Positions 1 through 8,300 of a stretch of DNA of 56,050 bases are shown here, piece by piece; the stretch's first letter is position 1, and the number at the start of each line of letters is the position of its first letter. The DNA lies in contig DDJQ01000033.1 of the NCBI GenBank assembly GCA_002339125.1, positions 1-56,050 on the forward strand. The letters are read 5' to 3'. The notes beneath the pieces are model-generated. The model did no database searches and had not been told where the DNA came from. It saw only the letters and a list, made by a program, of their open reading frames with translations. The DNA is from Alteromonadaceae bacterium UBA2620 (GTDB lineage Bacteria; Pseudomonadota; Gammaproteobacteria; Enterobacterales; Alteromonadaceae). The position numbers and the translations under genes were made by a program.

Positions 1-560
1 TCACGAGTACGCTCACCAACACCGGCGAATACTGAGTAGCCGCTGTGCTCGATAGCGATGTTACGGATAAGTTCCATCATGTTTACGGTTTTACCTACAC
101 CCGCACCACCGAACAGACCAACTTTACCACCCTTAGCGAATGGGCAAACCAGGTCGATTACCTTGATACCGGTTTCAAGCAGTTCTACCGCGCTTGATTG
201 TTCTTCGTAGCTAGGCGCTGCACGGTGAATAGACATACGCTCTTCTTCACCAATTGGGCCTGCTTCGTCGATTGGGTTACCCAGTACGTCCATGATACGA
301 CCCAGTGTTTTAACACCTACTGGTACGTTAATTGGCGCACCAGAGTTTTCAACTACTAGACCACGACGCAGACCGTCTGTAGAACCCAGAGCGATACCAC
401 GAACGACACCGCCACCTAATTGTTGTTGCACTTCCAGGGTTAACCCAGACAAGTCACCTTCGGTAACTTTAAGCGCGTCATATACCTTTGGAACCGCATC
501 CTGTGGAAACTCAATGTCCACAACGGCGCCAATGACTTGGACGACCTTACCTTGACTCAT
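1..560 (-). CDS. atpD: ATP synthase F1 subunit beta (partial, C-terminus beyond the window)
   Basis: Only the first 186 codons lie in the window; the gene runs off at base 1. The protein starts MSQGKVVQVIGAVVDIEF, the usual beta N-terminal barrel, and carries the nucleotide-binding P-loop GGAGVGKT at residues 151-158 and the GERTR segment whose Glu (about residue 183) is the catalytic glutamate in this family. Beta subunits hold the catalytic sites that make ATP in the alpha3beta3 head. It is the last gene seen of the minus-strand atp operon, 33 bases after atpG; atpC is expected beyond the window. Confidence 0.97.
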   Translation of the reverse strand, partial: MSQGKVVQVIGAVVDIEFPQDAVPKVYDALKVTEGDLSGLTLEVQQQLGGGVVRGIALGSTDGLRRGLVVENSGAPINVPVGVKTLGRIMDVLGNPIDEAGPIGEEERMSIHRAAPSYEEQSSAVELLETGIKVIDLVCPFAKGGKVGLFGGAGVGKTVNMMELIRNIAIEHSGYSVFAGVGERTR

Positions 561-593
561 AATTTGTCCTCATTAACTTTTATAAACCTTTGC

Positions 594-1454
594 CTACACC
601 GCTGCGGCACCGCCAACAATCTCACTGATTTCTTGTGTGATTGCGGCCTGACGCGCTTTGTTGTATACCAATTGAAGATCATCGATCAGGTTGCCTGCGT
701 TATCGGTTGCGGCTTTCATTGCAACCATTCTGGCAGCTTGCTCCGACGCGGCATTTTCAACTACGCCCTGATATACCTGAGATTCAATGTAACGAACCAT
801 TAATGCTTCCAAAATAGGTTTTGGATCCGGCTCGTAAATGTAATCCCAGCGATGTTTTAACGTTTCGTCTTCTGACTTTGGCAAAGGCAGTAACTGATTG
901 CTCACAGGCTGCTGTGTCATTGTGTTCACGAAGTCATTGTAAACCAGGAATACTTTATCCAGCTTACCTTCGTCGAATGCTTTAAGCATTACGCGAACAA
1001 CACCCACAATATCGCTTACCGTAGGCGCATCCCCTAAACCAGACTCTGCAGCAAGTACGTTGCCGCCGGACCGGTTGAAGAATGCACAGGCTTTTGAACC
1101 CAGCGCAGCAAAATCGACCTCTACGTCCTTAGCACGCCACTCTTTAACCTGTTGCGATACTAATTTGAACTCGTTGGTGTTCAAGCCACCACACAAGCCA
1201 CGATCCGTAGAAATAACGATATAACCAACGCGCTTGACTTCACGCTCTTCCAGATAAGGATGACGATATTCAAGGTTACCGTTAGCAATGTGACCAATCA
1301 CTTTAAGCATGCTTTGTGCGTATGGACGTCCATGAGACATACGTTCCTGCGCCTTTTTCATTTTAGACGCAGCCACCATTTCCATCGCACTGGTAATCTT
1401 CTGAGTATTCTTGATACTCCCAATCTTACCTTTTATCTCTTTACCGCTGGCCAT
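594..1454 (-). CDS. atpG: ATP synthase F1 subunit gamma
   Basis: The 286-residue protein begins MASGKEIKGKIGSIKNTQKI and ends ITQEISEIVGGAAAV, the two terminal helices that form the coiled-coil rotor shaft in the family; the length is nearly that of E. coli gamma (287). Gamma couples rotation of the c-ring to conformational change in the catalytic beta subunits. It lies between atpA and atpD in the standard order atpIBEFHAGD(C), 56 bases after atpA, and is surely cotranscribed. Nothing unusual was seen. Confidence 0.98.
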   Translation of the reverse strand: MASGKEIKGKIGSIKNTQKITSAMEMVAASKMKKAQERMSHGRPYAQSMLKVIGHIANGNLEYRHPYLEEREVKRVGYIVISTDRGLCGGLNTNEFKLVSQQVKEWRAKDVEVDFAALGSKACAFFNRSGGNVLAAESGLGDAPTVSDIVGVVRVMLKAFDEGKLDKVFLVYNDFVNTMTQQPVSNQLLPLPKSEDETLKHRWDYIYEPDPKPILEALMVRYIESQVYQGVVENAASEQAARMVAMKAATDNAGNLIDDLQLVYNKARQAAITQEISEIVGGAAAV

Positions 1455-1510
1455 GACTATCTCTCCGATTACTCAACGTTGTGCTGGTGGTTTGCACCAC
1501 CAGCCATTGA

Positions 1511-3052
1511 TTACCAAGTTTGTGTCGCTTTAAATTTAGTTAAAGCGTCATTCAACTGAGACTCAATGTCATCGTTGTAGTTACCTGTTTCATTGATAGT
1601 CTTCATCAGATCAGCGTATTCGCTGTTCATGAATGAATGTAAGGCCGCTTCGAAATCGAGGATCTTGTTCAGTTCCACGTCTTTCAGATAACCTTTTTCT
1701 ACCGCAAACAGGGAAACACCAGTATCCGCCACTGACAGTGGAGTGTACTGTTTCTGTTTCATTAGTTCGGTAACGCGCTCACCGTGCTCAAGCTGGGCAC
1801 GAGTCGCTTCGTCAAGGTCAGATGCAAACTGCGAGAATGCCGCCAGTTCGCGATACTGAGCCAGGGCTAAACGGATACCACCGCCCAGCTTCTTAACGAT
1901 TTTAGTCTGCGCCGCACCACCAACACGAGATACCGAGATACCAGCGTTAACCGCCGGACGGATACCTGCGTTGAACAGGTCAGTTTCTAAGAAGATCTGA
2001 CCGTCAGTAATCGAGATTACGTTAGTTGGTACGAATGCAGATACGTCACCCGCTTGCGTTTCGATAATAGGCAGTGCCGTTAATGAACCGGTCTGGCCTT
2101 TAACTTCGCCGTTAGTGAAACGCTCAACATACTGCTCGTTAACACGTGCAGCACGCTCAAGTAAGCGTGAGTGAAGATAGAATACGTCACCTGGGTATGC
2201 TTCACGACCAGGAGGACGTTTCAGCAGCAGTGAAATTTGACGGTAAGCAACAGCTTGCTTAGACAAATCATCATATACGATAAGGGCGTCTTCACCGCGG
2301 TCACGGAAGTATTCACCCATAGTACAACCAGAGTATGGCGCCAGGTATTGCAGGGCAGCAGACTCAGAAGCAGACGCGGCAACAACAATGGTGTGAGCCA
2401 GTGCGCCGTGTTCTTCCAGTTTACGTACCACGTTAGCGATAGTAGAGGCTTTTTGACCAACCGCTACGTATACACATTTAACGCCAGTACCTTTCTGGTT
2501 GATAATGGCATCGATTGCCATCGCTGTTTTACCAGTCTGACGGTCACCGATGATTAATTCACGCTGACCACGACCGATTGGAATCATAGAGTCAACAGAC
2601 TTGTAACCAGTTTGTACTGGTTGATCAACTGACTGACGCTCGATTACGCCCGGTGCGATTTTTTCAACTGGTTCGAAAGTATCAGTTTCGATAGCACCTT
2701 TACCGTCGATTGCTTCACCCAGGGTGTTTACAACACGACCTAACAGTGAACGACCAACCGGTACTTCTAAGATACGACCAGTAGACTGGACTTTTTGTCC
2801 TTCTTGCAGGTCCGCGTAAGGACCCATAACAACTGCACCAACTGAATCTCGTTCAAGGTTTAGTGCAATCGCGTAACGACCACCAGGAAGCTCAATCATT
2901 TCACCCTGCATCACATCGGCCAGGCCGTGAATGCGAATGATACCGTCGGTTACTGCGACGATAGTACCTTCATTGCGTGCTTCACTGGTTACATCAAACT
3001 GTTCAATTCTTTTCTTGATCAGTTCGGCAATTTCAGTGGAATTAAGTTGCAT
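1511..3052 (-). CDS. atpA: ATP synthase F1 subunit alpha
   Basis: This 513-residue protein has the N-terminal beta-barrel, the P-loop GDRQTGKT at residues 169-176, and a SRVGGAAQ segment near residue 375 that supplies the arginine finger to the neighbouring beta catalytic site. Length equals E. coli alpha. Alpha binds nucleotide without turnover and, with beta, builds the F1 hexamer on the cytoplasmic face. It follows atpH with a 13-base gap, so the two are translated from one message. Confidence 0.98.
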   Translation of the reverse strand: MQLNSTEIAELIKKRIEQFDVTSEARNEGTIVAVTDGIIRIHGLADVMQGEMIELPGGRYAIALNLERDSVGAVVMGPYADLQEGQKVQSTGRILEVPVGRSLLGRVVNTLGEAIDGKGAIETDTFEPVEKIAPGVIERQSVDQPVQTGYKSVDSMIPIGRGQRELIIGDRQTGKTAMAIDAIINQKGTGVKCVYVAVGQKASTIANVVRKLEEHGALAHTIVVAASASESAALQYLAPYSGCTMGEYFRDRGEDALIVYDDLSKQAVAYRQISLLLKRPPGREAYPGDVFYLHSRLLERAARVNEQYVERFTNGEVKGQTGSLTALPIIETQAGDVSAFVPTNVISITDGQIFLETDLFNAGIRPAVNAGISVSRVGGAAQTKIVKKLGGGIRLALAQYRELAAFSQFASDLDEATRAQLEHGERVTELMKQKQYTPLSVADTGVSLFAVEKGYLKDVELNKILDFEAALHSFMNSEYADLMKTINETGNYNDDIESQLNDALTKFKATQTW

Positions 3053-3065
3053 GCTCTTATCCCCG

Positions 3066-3599
3066 TTATGCTTGCAACGCGTCTGCGAGACGGTTCAATT
3101 TAGATTTCACGGAACCATCGATGACTGTATCACCAGCTTTCACAACTAAGCCGGCTACCAGGGCAGGATCCACGTTACAAATAAGCTTCACTTTACGTGC
3201 CAAACGTTTTTCCAGCGATGTGCTGAGTTCAGATTGCTGTGCTTCGGTGAGCTCAGCTGCAGAGGTAACAGATACTTCTACTTCTTTTTCATAATCTGCT
3301 TTAAGTAAATCAAACAAAGCAGAAATCTCAGGCAACGCAGTTAAACGTTTATTCTCAGCCAGTACTTTTACTAAGTTCTGACCATGTTCATCGAGCGAGT
3401 CACCACAGACATTAATGTACAGGTCTGCCAGTTTGTCTGCCGCCATCGCACCAGTCGATAACTGATGAATCGTTTCGTTTTTCGAAACCTCAGCGGCAAA
3501 ACTCAGCATTTCCTGCCATTTGGCAATGGCATTTTGCTCAACAGCAAAATCGAAAGCGGCTTTCGCATAGGGACGAGCTACGGTTGTCAATTCAGACAT
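3066..3599 (-). CDS. atpH: ATP synthase F1 subunit delta
   Basis: A 177-residue delta (OSCP-type) subunit, starting MSELTTVARPYAKAAFDFA, the conserved N-terminal helix that binds alpha. The C-terminal part (VDPALVAGLVVKAGDTVIDGSV) is the family signature. It forms the peripheral stalk cap with the b subunits and holds F1 to Fo. The spacing is 15 bases after atpF and 13 before atpA. Length matches E. coli delta (177). Confidence 0.97.
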   Translation of the reverse strand: MSELTTVARPYAKAAFDFAVEQNAIAKWQEMLSFAAEVSKNETIHQLSTGAMAADKLADLYINVCGDSLDEHGQNLVKVLAENKRLTALPEISALFDLLKADYEKEVEVSVTSAAELTEAQQSELSTSLEKRLARKVKLICNVDPALVAGLVVKAGDTVIDGSVKSKLNRLADALQA

Positions 3600-3614
3600 G
3601 GCTCATCTCCTATC

Positions 3615-4085
3615 TCAAAGCTCGGCGACAAGTTTTTCAACAATGTCGCTTTGCGCGCTGGCGTCGATTTCACGTTCAAGGATCTGCTGTGCGCCGGCAA
3701 TAGCTAATGCTGCTACCTGCTTACGCAGTTCCTCTTTGGCACGATTGCGTTCAGCTTCAATTTCGGCATAACCTTGCGAGATAATTTTTTCACGCTCAGC
3801 ATGGCCGCGCTGCGTTTCTTCATCAACAAGTTGATTTCCACGCTTCTTAGCCTGCTCGATAATTTCAGCTGCTTGTGCTTTCGCTTCTTTAAGTTGCTCA
3901 GAGACTTTCGCCTGAGCAAGCTCCAGGTCTTTCTCAGCGCGATCAGAAGCAGCTAAACCATCGGCTATCTTCTTCTGACGCTCTTCAATCGCAGCCATTA
4001 ATGGTGGCCATACGTAGCTTTTGCAGAACCACACAAAAACAACGAATGCGATTAATTGACCAATTAGAGTGGCGTTAATATTCAC
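3615..4085 (-). CDS. atpF: ATP synthase Fo subunit b
   Basis: The 156-residue protein (same length as E. coli b) has one N-terminal membrane segment at about residues 5-27 followed by a long charged helix rich in Ala, Glu, Lys and Arg. This is the stator dimer that links Fo to delta/F1. It lies 49 bases downstream of atpE in the minus-strand operon. A second minus-strand reading frame inside it is a shadow of its repetitive Ala/Lys/Glu codons. Confidence 0.97.
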   Translation of the reverse strand: MNINATLIGQLIAFVVFVWFCKSYVWPPLMAAIEERQKKIADGLAASDRAEKDLELAQAKVSEQLKEAKAQAAEIIEQAKKRGNQLVDEETQRGHAEREKIISQGYAEIEAERNRAKEELRKQVAALAIAGAQQILEREIDASAQSDIVEKLVAEL

Positions 4086-4134
4086 AACCGCTCCTCCTCA
4101 TAAATGTTCGCTAATAGACTTGAGTTAATAAAAA

Positions 4135-4356
4135 TTAAGCACCAACAGCGAACAAGAGGTATAAAGCGATACCAACACCGATCATTGCGATCGCATCGAT
4201 AAGGCCCGCTACAACAAACATCTTAACTTGCAGTTGAGGTGCCAGCTCTGGTTGGCGTGCAGCAGATTCAAGGAATTTACCACCCAGCAGACCAAAACCA
4301 ATAGCAGTCCCAAGGGCACCCATACCGATCAGTAGTGCAACAGCGATGTATAACAT
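4135..4356 (-). CDS. atpE: ATP synthase Fo subunit c (proton-binding ring)
   Basis: A 73-residue hairpin of two membrane helices joined by the polar loop ARQPEL. Asp54 in GLIDAIAMIGVG occupies the place of E. coli Asp61, the ion-carrying residue. The Glu/Ser/Gln pattern of sodium-type rings is not seen, so proton coupling is inferred. The start codon follows GGAG at a normal distance, and a repeated U-rich tract lies further upstream (see 4374-4405), fitting the strong translation that this subunit needs for its many copies per complex. Confidence 0.97.
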   Translation of the reverse strand: MLYIAVALLIGMGALGTAIGFGLLGGKFLESAARQPELAPQLQVKMFVVAGLIDAIAMIGVGIALYLLFAVGA

Positions 4357-4373
4357 GTACGTCTCCGATTATA

Positions 4374-4405
4374 TTTAAAGTTAAAGTTAAAAGTTAAAGT
4401 TAAAA
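4374..4405 (-). repeat. Tandem TTTAAC-type repeat upstream of atpE, probable translational enhancer
   Basis: In the 109-base gap between atpB and atpE the minus strand carries four to five near-copies of TTTAAC(T) in a row, ending about 18 bases before the atpE start and followed by the Shine-Dalgarno GGAG. E. coli has a known U-rich enhancer beginning UUUUAACUGAAAC in the same gap that raises atpE translation. The repeat looks like a multiplied form of that element. The match in place and base content is visible; the function is inferred. Confidence 0.55.
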
Positions 4406-4465
4406 CACGTTTCAATGTGGTTGCCGTGAACTTCCAGGTTACTCACGACAACCGCTTGTTTGTTT

Positions 4466-5299
4466 CTAGTGATCTTCGCTCGCCAGACTCAGGTAAACGA
4501 TGGTCAGCATCATGAAAATGAAGGCTTGCAGAGGCAGAACCAGGATGTGGAACACCGCCCAGGCAAAGTGCAACGGCAGCTGGAAATAGCCGATGGTTGC
4601 GATCAGGATGAAGATAAGCTCACTGGCGTAAAGGTTACCGAACAAACGAAGCGCAAGTGATAGCGGACGTGCCAGCAGGGTAACGGTTTCCAGAATGAAG
4701 TTAACTGGAATAAACGCCGGGTGATTAAATGGCTGCATGGTCAGTTCCTTGATAAAACCGCCTACACCTTTAATTTTAATCGAGTAGAAGATAATCAGTA
4801 CAAACACACCCAGGGCTAACGCGAAGGTCAGGTTAAGGTCTGTGGTAGGTACTGCTTTGTTGTATACGTGATGGGCATCCACACCGAAGAAGGTTTCGCC
4901 AATCAGACCAGAAATCATTGGAATGACGTCTACTGGCACTAAATCCATCAGGTTCATCAGTAGCACCCATACAAAGATGGTCAGCGCTAGTGGTGCAATC
5001 AGGTCACTCTTACCATGGAAAGTACTCTTTACGTTGTCATCGACAAACTCGATAACCATTTCCACGAATGCCTGCCATTTGGTAGGTACGCCTGTGGTTG
5101 CTTTTTTGGCCGCCGAGCGGAATAAAAACAAAAACAGTAAACCTAAACCAATAGACCATGCCAGCGTGTCGATATGCCAGGTCCAAAATCCAGCATCGGC
5201 ACATTGCGCGTTAAACGCGATGCCGTTTTCGGTGCTGCACATGGAGGCATTGGTCAAGTGGTGCTTGATATATTCTGAGGTAGTGTATTCAGATGCCAT
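4466..5299 (-). CDS. atpB: ATP synthase Fo subunit a
   Basis: The 277-residue membrane protein has several hydrophobic helices and the conserved segment LRLFGNLYASELIF near residue 225, which contains the essential arginine (E. coli Arg210) that faces the c-ring. It forms the two proton half-channels. The N-terminal part is polar and has Cys and Trp residues (MCSTENGIAFNAQCADAGFW), as in many gammaproteobacterial a subunits. It lies 111 bases after atpI and 109 before atpE. Confidence 0.97.
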   Translation of the reverse strand: MASEYTTSEYIKHHLTNASMCSTENGIAFNAQCADAGFWTWHIDTLAWSIGLGLLFLFLFRSAAKKATTGVPTKWQAFVEMVIEFVDDNVKSTFHGKSDLIAPLALTIFVWVLLMNLMDLVPVDVIPMISGLIGETFFGVDAHHVYNKAVPTTDLNLTFALALGVFVLIIFYSIKIKGVGGFIKELTMQPFNHPAFIPVNFILETVTLLARPLSLALRLFGNLYASELIFILIATIGYFQLPLHFAWAVFHILVLPLQAFIFMMLTIVYLSLASEDH

Positions 5300-5410
5300 T
5301 GTTCAACCTAAAAAATTAAAGTTTAAAATGCTTTACTGGTTTCGTCTCTACGACCTTCGCCTTAGTTTATTTACGACTAAGGGCGATACGTTTATTTTTT
5401 ATTGTTAGTA

Positions 5411-5788
5411 CTATCGTTGACGAAACAACGCCAGCCAGTAGCTGACAGTTGCTATTGCAAATCCGGCAAATACCGGCAGCGGTTCTAACTTTAAACCTGC
5501 AAAGGCAATAGCAAACAAAATTACTGTTGCAGCCAGTTTTAACTTTGAGCCCTGGCTGAAACTTTTCGTGACCAGTCTTAACTGACTCGCCCCGGCATAT
5601 CTGAACGCAAACAATGCGAAAATCTGATTGGGTAAGATACTGATGAAAGTCCCCGCTGCAAAAGCTAAGGCTTTATCAACGGTACTCAACAACCCTGTTA
5701 TGAGAATGAAAATCAGCGCACATATAATCTGAAAAAGCGCCGCTTTTTTGGCCACTGATTTTCCTTTGTCGGCCAAGTTTTTTGTCAC
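5411..5788 (-). CDS. atpI: ATP synthase-associated protein I
   Basis: A 125-residue protein with about four hydrophobic segments and a short Lys-rich N-terminus (MTKNLADKGKSVAKKAALFQ). It is the first gene of the atp operon, where AtpI stands in most gammaproteobacteria. AtpI is not part of the enzyme; it is thought to help c-ring assembly. Sequence conservation is low in this family, so the call rests on position, size and hydropathy. Confidence 0.9.
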   Translation of the reverse strand: MTKNLADKGKSVAKKAALFQIICALIFILITGLLSTVDKALAFAAGTFISILPNQIFALFAFRYAGASQLRLVTKSFSQGSKLKLAATVILFAIAFAGLKLEPLPVFAGFAIATVSYWLALFRQR

Positions 5789-5828
5789 ATGTATTCTCTG
5801 GTTGTGAAACCCAACAAAAAGCGACAGA

Positions 5829-5856
5829 AGTATACTGTTTTAGCGGTAGAATTCAA
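5829..5856 (-). promoter_or_regulatory. Candidate sigma-70 promoter of the atp operon
   Basis: On the minus strand TTGAAT (5851-5856) and TATACT (5829-5834) are separated by 16 bases, about 40 bases before the atpI start. It is the best promoter-like pair in the 160-base gap between parB and atpI. The start of transcription is not known. Confidence 0.55.
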
Positions 5857-5948
5857 CCGTTATGGATTTTTTGTATGTTATTGTGAAAATTTTCTGAGTC
5901 TATAACAGAAGGTCAGACGAGTTAACCGCAAAAATCGCCGTAAAAAGG

Positions 5949-6824
5949 CTATTTTATCCGCGACAAAATACCGTCGAGCTGGTCTAAATCATTAAAGTTG
6001 ATCACCAGTTTACCTTTCCCTTTCGCGTTATGGTCAATCGACACTTTAGCACCCAGGTTATCCGACAACTTATTCACCAGACTTTTCACATCCGGGTCAA
6101 TTTCTTTGGGGGGTTTGGGTTCTGCAGGTTCAAGAATTTTACGCACCAGTTTTTCGGTATCACGAACGGTGAGCGCCTTGCCAGAAACAATTTGCGCAGC
6201 ATCAGACTGAGATTCACCTTCCAGCGCCAGTAAAGCACGGGCGTGACCCATTTCTATATCACCGTGTTCAACCAGTAACTTTACATCGTCGTTAAGATTA
6301 TTGAGGCGTAACAGATTAGTAATGGTCGTACGTGACTTACCTACCGCCTCGGCTACTTCCTGGTGAGTCAATTCAAACTCGTTCATTAAGCGGTCCAGAG
6401 CCTGGGCTTCTTCCATGGCATTGAGGTCTTCACGCTGAATGTTCTCGATCAGCGCAATGGCCACGGCCGCTTCGTCGGGAACGTCCTTAATCAGGCAGGG
6501 AACTACATCCAGTTGCGCCAGCTGCGCGGCACGCCACCGGCGTTCACCGGCAATGATTTCATATTTATCAGTACTTACTAACCGCACAACGATTGGTTGG
6601 ATAACACCTTGCGAACGGATAGAGGAGGCCAGTTCTTCCAGCGCCTCCGGCGACATATCTTTACGGGGTTGATATTTGCCAGGCTGCAAAAATTCGATAG
6701 GCAGTTTTCTCAATTCACTGTTTTGTGAAGTGACGGCTTCGCCATCTTCGCTGCGTGAGGCTGACTGACTGGTAGCTAGCAGTGCATCCAGCCCGCGTCC
6801 TAATCCTCTTCTTTTTGCTGACAT
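5949..6824 (-). CDS. parB: Chromosome-partitioning protein ParB
   Basis: The 291-residue protein begins MSAKRRGLGRGLDALL, typical of chromosomal ParB. It carries the GERRWRAAQLA box of the CTP-binding/hydrolysing domain near residue 95 and a helix-turn-helix (LTHQEVAEAVGKSRTTITNLLRL) near residue 155, and ends with a dimerisation domain. ParB loads on parS and spreads as a clamp. Its likely target sites are seen in this window, both inside recF (21094-21109 and 21727-21742). It lies 30 bases after parA in one operon. Confidence 0.97.
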   Translation of the reverse strand: MSAKRRGLGRGLDALLATSQSASRSEDGEAVTSQNSELRKLPIEFLQPGKYQPRKDMSPEALEELASSIRSQGVIQPIVVRLVSTDKYEIIAGERRWRAAQLAQLDVVPCLIKDVPDEAAVAIALIENIQREDLNAMEEAQALDRLMNEFELTHQEVAEAVGKSRTTITNLLRLNNLNDDVKLLVEHGDIEMGHARALLALEGESQSDAAQIVSGKALTVRDTEKLVRKILEPAEPKPPKEIDPDVKSLVNKLSDNLGAKVSIDHNAKGKGKLVINFNDLDQLDGILSRIK

Positions 6825-6854
6825 AATATCCTCAATGCCTGAATGTTCTTATTC

Positions 6855-7661
6855 TTAACTAGCCTTGGCAGGCATTTCTGACGTTTTATCCCGGCGTCGC
6901 AAAATTTCTCCGGCCAACGCCAGGTAGGCTTTGGCGCCAGTCGATGATTTATCGTAATACATGGCTGGCGCGCCAAAACTTGGGGCTTCAGCAAGACGTA
7001 CATTGCGAGGGATCACGGTACGGTATACCTGCTCGCCAAAATGCCGTTTGAGCTGTTCAGACACATCATTGGCCAGGCGATTACGCGGATCATACATGGT
7101 CCGCAGCACACCTTCTATTTTTAATTCCGGATTCACCACAGAAGCCAGTTTCTGAATCGTGTCCATCAACGCCGTGAGTCCCTCCAGTGCATAATATTCG
7201 CACTGCATGGGCACTAAAATAGAATCTGCCGCCGCCAACGCGTTAACGGTAAGCAAGTTAAGCGAGGGTGGACAATCAATAAAGATAAAATCGTAATAGT
7301 CGCGTACCGACTGCAGGGCATTGCGCAAACGCACTTCGCGGGCAAATTGTTCCATGAGTTTAATTTCGGCCGCGGTAACGTCGCCATTGGCCGCAATTAA
7401 ATCGTATTTTCCCGAGGTATCTTTAACGATCACCTCATCAACCGGTTTGTCTTCGATCAGCATTTCGTAGCTGGTTGCATCAACCTCGTACTTATCCACG
7501 CCGCTACCCATGGTAGCGTTACCCTGTGGATCCAGGTCAATCAGTAACACTTTGCGTTTTGTGGCAGCCATTGACGCAGATACGTTTACCGCTGTGGTTG
7601 TTTTACCCACACCGCCCTTTTGATTTGCGATTGCAATTACTTTAGCCACGTTTGATCCCAA
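6855..7661 (-). CDS. parA: Chromosome-partitioning ATPase ParA (Soj)
   Basis: A 268-residue deviant-Walker ATPase: KGGVGKTT at residues 15-22 contains the signature lysine (Lys15) and the P-loop, and IFIDCPPSL is the switch II region. ParA binds DNA non-specifically and is stimulated by ParB to move origins apart. The start codon directly abuts the rsmG stop (7662), so translation is probably coupled. The order mnmG-rsmG-parA-parB is the common origin-proximal arrangement. Confidence 0.97.
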   Translation of the reverse strand: MGSNVAKVIAIANQKGGVGKTTTAVNVSASMAATKRKVLLIDLDPQGNATMGSGVDKYEVDATSYEMLIEDKPVDEVIVKDTSGKYDLIAANGDVTAAEIKLMEQFAREVRLRNALQSVRDYYDFIFIDCPPSLNLLTVNALAAADSILVPMQCEYYALEGLTALMDTIQKLASVVNPELKIEGVLRTMYDPRNRLANDVSEQLKRHFGEQVYRTVIPRNVRLAEAPSFGAPAMYYDKSSTGAKAYLALAGEILRRRDKTSEMPAKAS

Positions 7662-8300
7662 CTATGATTTTTGAACCGTCAGCAGGTGACGTTCGCCTTC
7701 CAGCCCCGGTACGAATAGCTCTACAGATGATTCCAGAGTACAGGTAGCCGGAATGGCAGCGATTTCGTCGGTCGGATACTGGCCTTTCAGTGCCAGGAAC
7801 TTCCCCTGAGTATCTACCAGATGCTCACACCAGTGCAACATATCTTTCAGCGAGGCAAATGCCCGACTGAGTACTGCATCATAGTACTGCGCGGGCACGT
7901 GTTCCTCAACCCGGCTTTGGATGGGCTCGATATTAACCAATTTCATCTCGAACGCGCATTGCTTCATAAAGCGCACTCGTTTACCCAAACTATCGAGTAA
8001 AGTGAAGTGTTTATCCGGACATGCAATAGCCAGTGGAATACCTGGTAAACCAGGGCCGGTACCCACATCAATGTAGCGCTGTTCGGTTAAAAACGGCGCC
8101 ACGGCCAGCGAGTCCAGAATGTGCTTTACCATCATCTGTTCGGGGTCACGAACCGACGTCAGATTAAACGCCTTGTTCCACTTGTGGATGCGTTCAACAT
8201 AGTCGAGCAACAAATTTTGCTGTTCTTCAGACAGCACCAATGACATCGCATCGATGCCGTCGCGTAAAATGATACTTAGTTTTTGTCGGTCAAAACTCAT
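7662..8300 (-). CDS. rsmG: 16S rRNA (guanine527-N7)-methyltransferase RsmG (GidB)
   Basis: The 212-residue protein has the SAM-binding motif YIDVGTGPGLPGIPLAI near residue 75 and HKWNKAFNLTSVRDP near residue 40, both diagnostic. It methylates G527 of 16S rRNA. The start used gives a protein a few residues longer than E. coli RsmG (207); an inner start at Met19 is possible. It sits base to base between mnmG (stop at 8301) and parA (start at 7661). Confidence 0.97.
   Translation of the reverse strand: MSFDRQKLSIILRDGIDAMSLVLSEEQQNLLLDYVERIHKWNKAFNLTSVRDPEQMMVKHILDSLAVAPFLTEQRYIDVGTGPGLPGIPLAIACPDKHFTLLDSLGKRVRFMKQCAFEMKLVNIEPIQSRVEEHVPAQYYDAVLSRAFASLKDMLHWCEHLVDTQGKFLALKGQYPTDEIAAIPATCTLESSVELFVPGLEGERHLLTVQKS

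Noticed and set aside
7895..7925. A CACGTG core in rsmG as a further parS.
   Set aside because: The flanks (GGGCACGTGTTCC) do not fit TGTTNCACGTGNAACA on the left side.
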